The position numbers and the translations under genes were made by a program. 22,578 bases of DNA. Source: a virus. Positions 18,945 to 22,578 of this stretch are shown here, piece after piece. The stretch is taken from positions 1 through 22,578 of IMG/VR virus record IMGVR_UViG_3300025889_001035. One strand, written 5' to 3'. How positions within the stretch are numbered: the stretch's first letter is position 1; each line of letters starts with the position of its first letter. Below the pieces are notes generated by a model that was given only the letters and a program-made list of their open reading frames with translations, did no database searches and had not been told where the DNA came from.

Positions 18945-20947
18945 TGGCCCGTTCAGCTCCTTCGCTCAGTACATTTACAGCTGGCGAGATCTCTCCGCGC
19001 CTGGAAGGGCGTGTTTCTTTAGAAAAGTATCGTGCTGGCCTATCGGATCTGACCAATATGGTTGTGCAACCACATGGTGGCGTAACGCGGCGTCCTGGCA
19101 CAGAATACCTGGGAGCGGTTAAAGACAGCGCAGATAAGACCAGGCTAATTCCGTTTCAGTTTAAAACGACAGACACATATATCCTGGAGTTTGGCGATCA
19201 GTATATGCGGGTTTTCCGCAATGGTTTGCAAGTTCTGGAGGGATCTTCGCAAACAATTACTGGTGCAACACAAGCGGATCCTGGTGTTATTACAATATCA
19301 GGCCACGGCTACAGCAATGGTGATGAAATTTACCTGGATAGCGTAGGCGGTATGACCGAGCTGAATGGGCGCAACTATCTCATTGCAAACGTCACAACGA
19401 ACACATTTACCCTGCAAGATCTCTTTGGCAACGACATCGATACGACAGGGTTTACTGCGTACACCTCTGGGGGATCTGTTGATAAGATCTATGAGGAAAC
19501 TACGCCTTATGCGATTGCGGACGTATTTGATTTGCGCTTTGCGCAATCAGCGGATGTTATGTATTTTGCTCATCCAAGCTACGCAATTCGCACTTTGTCC
19601 AGGACAAATCACAATGCCTGGACGTTTGCGACAGCAACAATTACAGGATCGCCCAGCCCAGCGCTAACAGGATCTGATAATTACCCAAGCGTGGTTACGT
19701 TTTTTGAACAGCGTTTGGTATTTGCGGCAACAAACAACAATCCACAAACAATCTGGTTTTCTAAAAACGCGGATTATTTGAATTTCACAACAGGTTCAGC
19801 GGCTGATGATGCGCTAATCTACACGATTGCGTCTAACCAGGTGAATAGTATTCGGTACTTATCGCCTACGCGAGTGCTTACAATCGGCACTTCGGGCGGT
19901 GAATATGTGCTTACAACAACCAATAATGGGCCTGTTACGCCAACATCTACAGTAATCCGCAAGTATTCTAACTATGGATCTGCGAATACTGAGCCTGTCC
20001 AGGTCGCTGATGTTACCTTGTTTTTGCAACGTGGCGAAAGAAAGGTGCGTGAGTTTAAGTATGTTGGTGAAGTAGATACAGCGGGCTACCAGGCGCCAGA
20101 TCTTACCGTCCTAGCAGAACACATAACCGAAGGTGGCCTGGAACAGTTTGCGTATCAACAGGAGCCTGAGAATATTGTTTGGGCTGTGCGCAGTGATGGT
20201 ACTCTTGTCGGTCTAACGTACCGTCGAGAGGAGGACGTTGTTGCTTGGCATAAGCATGTGATCGGTGGCGAGTTTAGTGGCGGTCAGGCAGTAGTCGAGA
20301 GCATTGCCACCCTGCCGACAGATACGGGCAATGATGAGCTTTATATGATTGTGAAACGCACAATCAATGGCGCAACTATGCGCTACGTCGAGGTTATGAA
20401 AAACTTTGACTTTGGTGGCGCAACAACGTCTGCATTCTTTGTAGATAGTGGCCTGGTTTATTCTGGCAGCTCTGTATCAGGCTTTAGTTCGCTGTATCAT
20501 TTAGAAGGTGATACAGTTTCTGTACTTGCCAATGGCGCGTCACATCCAGACAAAACCGTGTCAAGCGGTGCAATCACGCTCGATTTCTCAGCAACCAGCG
20601 CAGCTGTAGGCTATGGATACACAAGCTCGATGCAGACCTTGCGGATCGAAAGCGGATCTAGCGATGGGGTAAGCCAAGGCAAACCGAAGCGGATCCACGG
20701 CATTACGGTTCGTTTGTTCGAGACAGTTGGTGTCGAGGTTGGCAATGATAGCGGCGAAATCGATAGGATCTTTTTCCGCGATAGCTCAATGAACATGGAT
20801 GAAGCTGTGCCATTGTTCACTGGTGACAAAGAGATTGAGTTTCCTGGTGGTTTTGATGACGATGATAGGCTATACTTGCAACAAACGCAGCCCCTGCCTT
20901 TGACAGTCCTGGCGCTGTACCCACGAATGAATACGTTTGACAAATGA
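18944..20947 (+). CDS. Tail tubular protein B / nozzle with inserted FCCH-like domain
   Basis: A 667-residue protein. The N-terminus (SAPSLSTFTAGEISPRLEGR, then VVQPHGGVTRRPGTEYLG) is characteristic of phage tail tubular protein B/nozzle proteins. An insertion at about 103-180 (ADPGVITISGHGYSNGDEIY and GMTELNGRNYLIANVTTNTF, then TLQD...GSVDKIYE) matches the phage ubiquitin-activating-enzyme-E1-FCCH-type small beta barrel, which is named by structure and implies no ubiquitin chemistry. The remainder (NNPQTIWFSKNADYLNF, QRLVFAATNN, EDVVAWHKHVIGG) is the expected nozzle beta propeller-like body. It closes the tail tip before infection. Confidence 0.92.
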   Translation: MARSAPSLSTFTAGEISPRLEGRVSLEKYRAGLSDLTNMVVQPHGGVTRRPGTEYLGAVKDSADKTRLIPFQFKTTDTYILEFGDQYMRVFRNGLQVLEGSSQTITGATQADPGVITISGHGYSNGDEIYLDSVGGMTELNGRNYLIANVTTNTFTLQDLFGNDIDTTGFTAYTSGGSVDKIYEETTPYAIADVFDLRFAQSADVMYFAHPSYAIRTLSRTNHNAWTFATATITGSPSPALTGSDNYPSVVTFFEQRLVFAATNNNPQTIWFSKNADYLNFTTGSAADDALIYTIASNQVNSIRYLSPTRVLTIGTSGGEYVLTTTNNGPVTPTSTVIRKYSNYGSANTEPVQVADVTLFLQRGERKVREFKYVGEVDTAGYQAPDLTVLAEHITEGGLEQFAYQQEPENIVWAVRSDGTLVGLTYRREEDVVAWHKHVIGGEFSGGQAVVESIATLPTDTGNDELYMIVKRTINGATMRYVEVMKNFDFGGATTSAFFVDSGLVYSGSSVSGFSSLYHLEGDTVSVLANGASHPDKTVSSGAITLDFSATSAAVGYGYTSSMQTLRIESGSSDGVSQGKPKRIHGITVRLFETVGVEVGNDSGEIDRIFFRDSSMNMDEAVPLFTGDKEIEFPGGFDDDDRLYLQQTQPLPLTVLALYPRMNTFDK

Positions 20948-21396
20948 TAGCTAGACCCTTGACCAGATCACACGTACTGCATGTTGCAGAAAGAGCGCCT
21001 AGACAGAATCAGTCTCAGATGGGGTTGGTTCTTTCTAGTTTGCCTGTCTACACAATGCCTGGTCGTGGACTAGCATTGCTCGATGGCGGCGATGTTTATG
21101 CTGTTACTGGCCTGGCGCCGTTATGGGATGGCGTTGCGGAAGCCTGGTTTTTGCCGACTAAGGATATGCGTCAAAAGAAAATACAGACAGTTCGATTGGT
21201 TCGGCGCGAGTTAGACGCGGCGATCGAGCGTTTGAAATTGCATAGAGTGCAAGCGGTTGTGCGATCTGATTTCGTCGATGCACACAAGCTTGCTAAGTTC
21301 CTGGGCTTTCAAAGCGAGGGAACAATGAAAAAGTACGGGCCAGATGGTTCGGATTATGAAAGGTACGCAAAATGGCTGAATCGCTCCCATTCATAA
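20944..21396 (+). CDS. T7 gp13-like GNAT-fold virion assembly protein
   Basis: A 150-residue protein of GNAT-like fold as in the T7 gp13 family (DUF2833). Features: MIARPLTRSHVLHVAERA, AEAWFLPTKDMRQKKIQTVR, ELDAAIERLKLHRVQAVVRS, HKLAKFLGFQSEGTMKKYG and the end SDYERYAKWL. The A-x-x-L-x-F-x-x-E-G-x-M segment is the classic acceptor-side motif of GNAT proteins, yet a typical acetyl-CoA R/Q-x-x-G-x-G/A loop is not obvious. In T7 the protein is needed for core assembly. It overlaps tail tubular protein B by 4 nt (ATGA) and the next gene by 25 nt. Confidence 0.8.
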   Translation: MIARPLTRSHVLHVAERAPRQNQSQMGLVLSSLPVYTMPGRGLALLDGGDVYAVTGLAPLWDGVAEAWFLPTKDMRQKKIQTVRLVRRELDAAIERLKLHRVQAVVRSDFVDAHKLAKFLGFQSEGTMKKYGPDGSDYERYAKWLNRSHS

Positions 21397-21896
21397 TGGC
21401 TGGATCCCAGCTGATCGGCGGTGCGTCCGAGGCAGCTGCGGCTAATCGAGCGGCAGAGGCCGCAAGAGCGGTTGGTGAGTTTAACGCCCAGGTTATTGAG
21501 CGCGATGTAAACTTGCTGGAAAACCAGCGTACCATCATTAACAATAACTTGCTTATCTCGAATGAACGCAAGCGGATGCAGTTCCGCAAAGTTCAGGGTG
21601 AGGTTGTGGCTAACTATGCATTCGCAGGGGTGGATATTTCCCAGGGAACGCCAATGCAAGTTTTGCGCGAGAATGCGCGCGAATTAGAATACGAGATCAC
21701 GGTGGACAAGTTTAACAACTATGTCACCAACATGCAGATCAACGATGCGCAAGAGGACACCAGGCTTACAGCACAGCTATCCAGGATGGAAGCTGGTGCA
21801 TCAGCTGCGGCATTGCGCGCCCAGGGTACTGCAAGCCTTATCTCTGGTTTGGGATCCGCTGCGCGGATTGGTTACGAAACAAATATGTTTGGGTGA
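21372..21896 (+). CDS. Internal virion protein (T7 gp14-like)
   Basis: A 174-residue helical protein: MAESLPFIMAGSQLIGGASE, AARAVGEFNAQVIERDVNLL, VANYAFAGVDISQGTPMQVL, RENARELEYEITVDKFNN and NDAQEDTRLTAQLSRMEAG. This is the pattern of T7-gp14-like internal virion/ejection proteins: a hydrophobic N-terminus and a long helical body. GAAAGG lies 9 nt before the ATG at 21372; the ATG at 21396, overlapping the previous stop by 1 nt, is an alternative shorter start. Such proteins leave the virion during infection and form a channel across the envelope. Confidence 0.8.
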   Translation: MAESLPFIMAGSQLIGGASEAAAANRAAEAARAVGEFNAQVIERDVNLLENQRTIINNNLLISNERKRMQFRKVQGEVVANYAFAGVDISQGTPMQVLRENARELEYEITVDKFNNYVTNMQINDAQEDTRLTAQLSRMEAGASAAALRAQGTASLISGLGSAARIGYETNMFG

Positions 21897-21902
21897 TAAT
21901 AA

Positions 21903-22578
21903 ATGCGTATTCCTACTTATCGTGTAAGCTCTACCCCAACAGGCGAAGCGCCAGGACGTAGCTTTCGTGCGCGCATGAGCGCAACGCCGTTCATCCAACA
22001 GGCGCAAGCTGAGGGTGGTATTGTCAAAGAGTTTGCGCGGCAAGCTGGTGAATTTGCAGCCACACGATACAAAGCTGCCAGGGAAACGCAGATCAACGAA
22101 AAGATCATTGCTGGCGAAGAAGCCTTGCGCGAAGAAGCGCGGAGATTGTCACAGATCGAAACTGGCAAATTGCGCGATGTTTTCAACGAAGGCGGCAAAG
22201 AGGAGGAGGGGCTTTGGTCTCAATCCTCTACACTCGCGCGCGAAAAGCTCCTCGAAGATGTTAAAGATCGTGAAGCTCGTAGGATCTTAACTGATCGATT
22301 TAACCAAATGGAGCTTACTCATAGGTTCCGTTTGCGTGGCACAATCGATCAGAAGATCGACCAGGCTAACCAGGCTGCGCGTACTGCGCGCGCTCAAGGC
22401 ACAATGACAACAGCGGGCATGGCAAATGACGTTAAGGAGTTCGACCTAGCACTAAACAACTTTGGGGTTGATAGCGTTCGCTTGGGATCTCTTGGCCTGG
22501 GCAACCCAGATGCGCTGAAAAAACAAGAGCTGGCAGTGGTCGTTGGCGCTGTAGACATGCAAGTGTCGCGGTATATTA
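21903..22578 (+). CDS. Internal virion protein (T7 gp15/gp16-like), 3'-truncated by window
   Basis: The frame is open from ATG 21903 to the window end, 225 codons with no stop. The N-terminus (MRIPTYRVSSTPTGEAPGRS, FRARMSATPFIQQAQAEGG) is followed by long helices rich in Arg, Glu and Ala (RYKAARETQINEKIIAGEEA, EEARRLSQIETGKLRD, LEDVKDREARRILTDRF). This is the usual pattern of phage internal core proteins such as T7 gp15 and its equivalents, which follow the gp14-like gene. It continues beyond the window, so total length and any transglycosylase domain are unknown. GGGTGA lies near the start. Confidence 0.78.
   Translation, partial: MRIPTYRVSSTPTGEAPGRSFRARMSATPFIQQAQAEGGIVKEFARQAGEFAATRYKAARETQINEKIIAGEEALREEARRLSQIETGKLRDVFNEGGKEEEGLWSQSSTLAREKLLEDVKDREARRILTDRFNQMELTHRFRLRGTIDQKIDQANQAARTARAQGTMTTAGMANDVKEFDLALNNFGVDSVRLGSLGLGNPDALKKQELAVVVGAVDMQVSRYI

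Noticed and set aside
1-22578. CRISPR arrays, tRNA genes, integrase or attachment sites
   Set aside because: I looked for spaced direct repeats, cloverleaf-like tRNA motifs and recombinase signatures. The only tandem-like DNA repeats are the iteron-like array at 8476-8573 and protein-driven low complexity near 5050, 13600 and 16000.

Overview
The window looks like about half or more of the genome of a small marine-type podovirus (short-tailed, T7-like virion) infecting a proteobacterium. The evidence is a contiguous late module with terminase small and large subunits, a T7-type head-tail connector (portal), a Bbp19-like protein, a scaffold, a major capsid protein, tail tubular proteins A and B, a T7 gp13-like protein and internal virion proteins. 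The remaining genes are small, tightly packed and often joined by ATGA or TAATG overlaps, which is typical of phage. Base composition is near 50% GC by eye, so an AT-rich SAR11 host is unlikely. Several small genes resemble families I know from marine podoviruses, but the host is inferred and not shown. No tRNA, CRISPR array, integrase, DNA polymerase or RNA polymerase gene is visible.

Layout, left to right. (1) 1-4375, plus strand: end of a tail fibre-like gene, a tail assembly chaperone-like gene, a lysis cassette of small membrane proteins ending in an M15-type endolysin, then small lysine-rich proteins flanking a probable virion protein. (2) 4376-7084, minus strand: a recombination operon with a RecB/Cas4-like exonuclease, a single-strand annealing protein, a Gln/Pro-rich protein and an HTH-like protein, followed by a foldable 58-nt spacer and a small two-cysteine protein. 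(3) 7085-7155: divergent promoter/operator. (4) 7156-9254, plus strand: a small HTH repressor-like gene, a Holliday-junction-resolvase-like nuclease, a winged-helix protein, two Zn-ribbon-like proteins, an Asn-rich protein whose gene carries iteron-like repeats, and a DUF6362-like protein. (5) 9273-10773, minus strand: a papain-like fold protein, a cysteine-rich protein and three microproteins, ended by an intrinsic terminator. (6) 10774-11051: a second divergent control region. (7) 11052-22578, plus strand: packaging, head and tail genes, running off the window inside an internal virion protein gene.

How it may work together. Three near-identical GACA-N5-TGTC palindromes overlap TTGACA -35 boxes at 7100, 9801 and 10855, so one regulator could control rightward replication and leftward early genes together. 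The late genes appear to start from an extended -10 promoter at 10920, which is followed after about 60 nt by an intrinsic terminator before terS. This arrangement recalls lambda pR'/tR' and implies either an antiterminator or a roughly 100-nt RNA. The exonuclease plus annealing protein, the resolvase-like nuclease and the iteron-bearing gene suggest recombination-assisted replication that uses host polymerases, if the part of the genome outside the window holds only tail and internal-virion genes.
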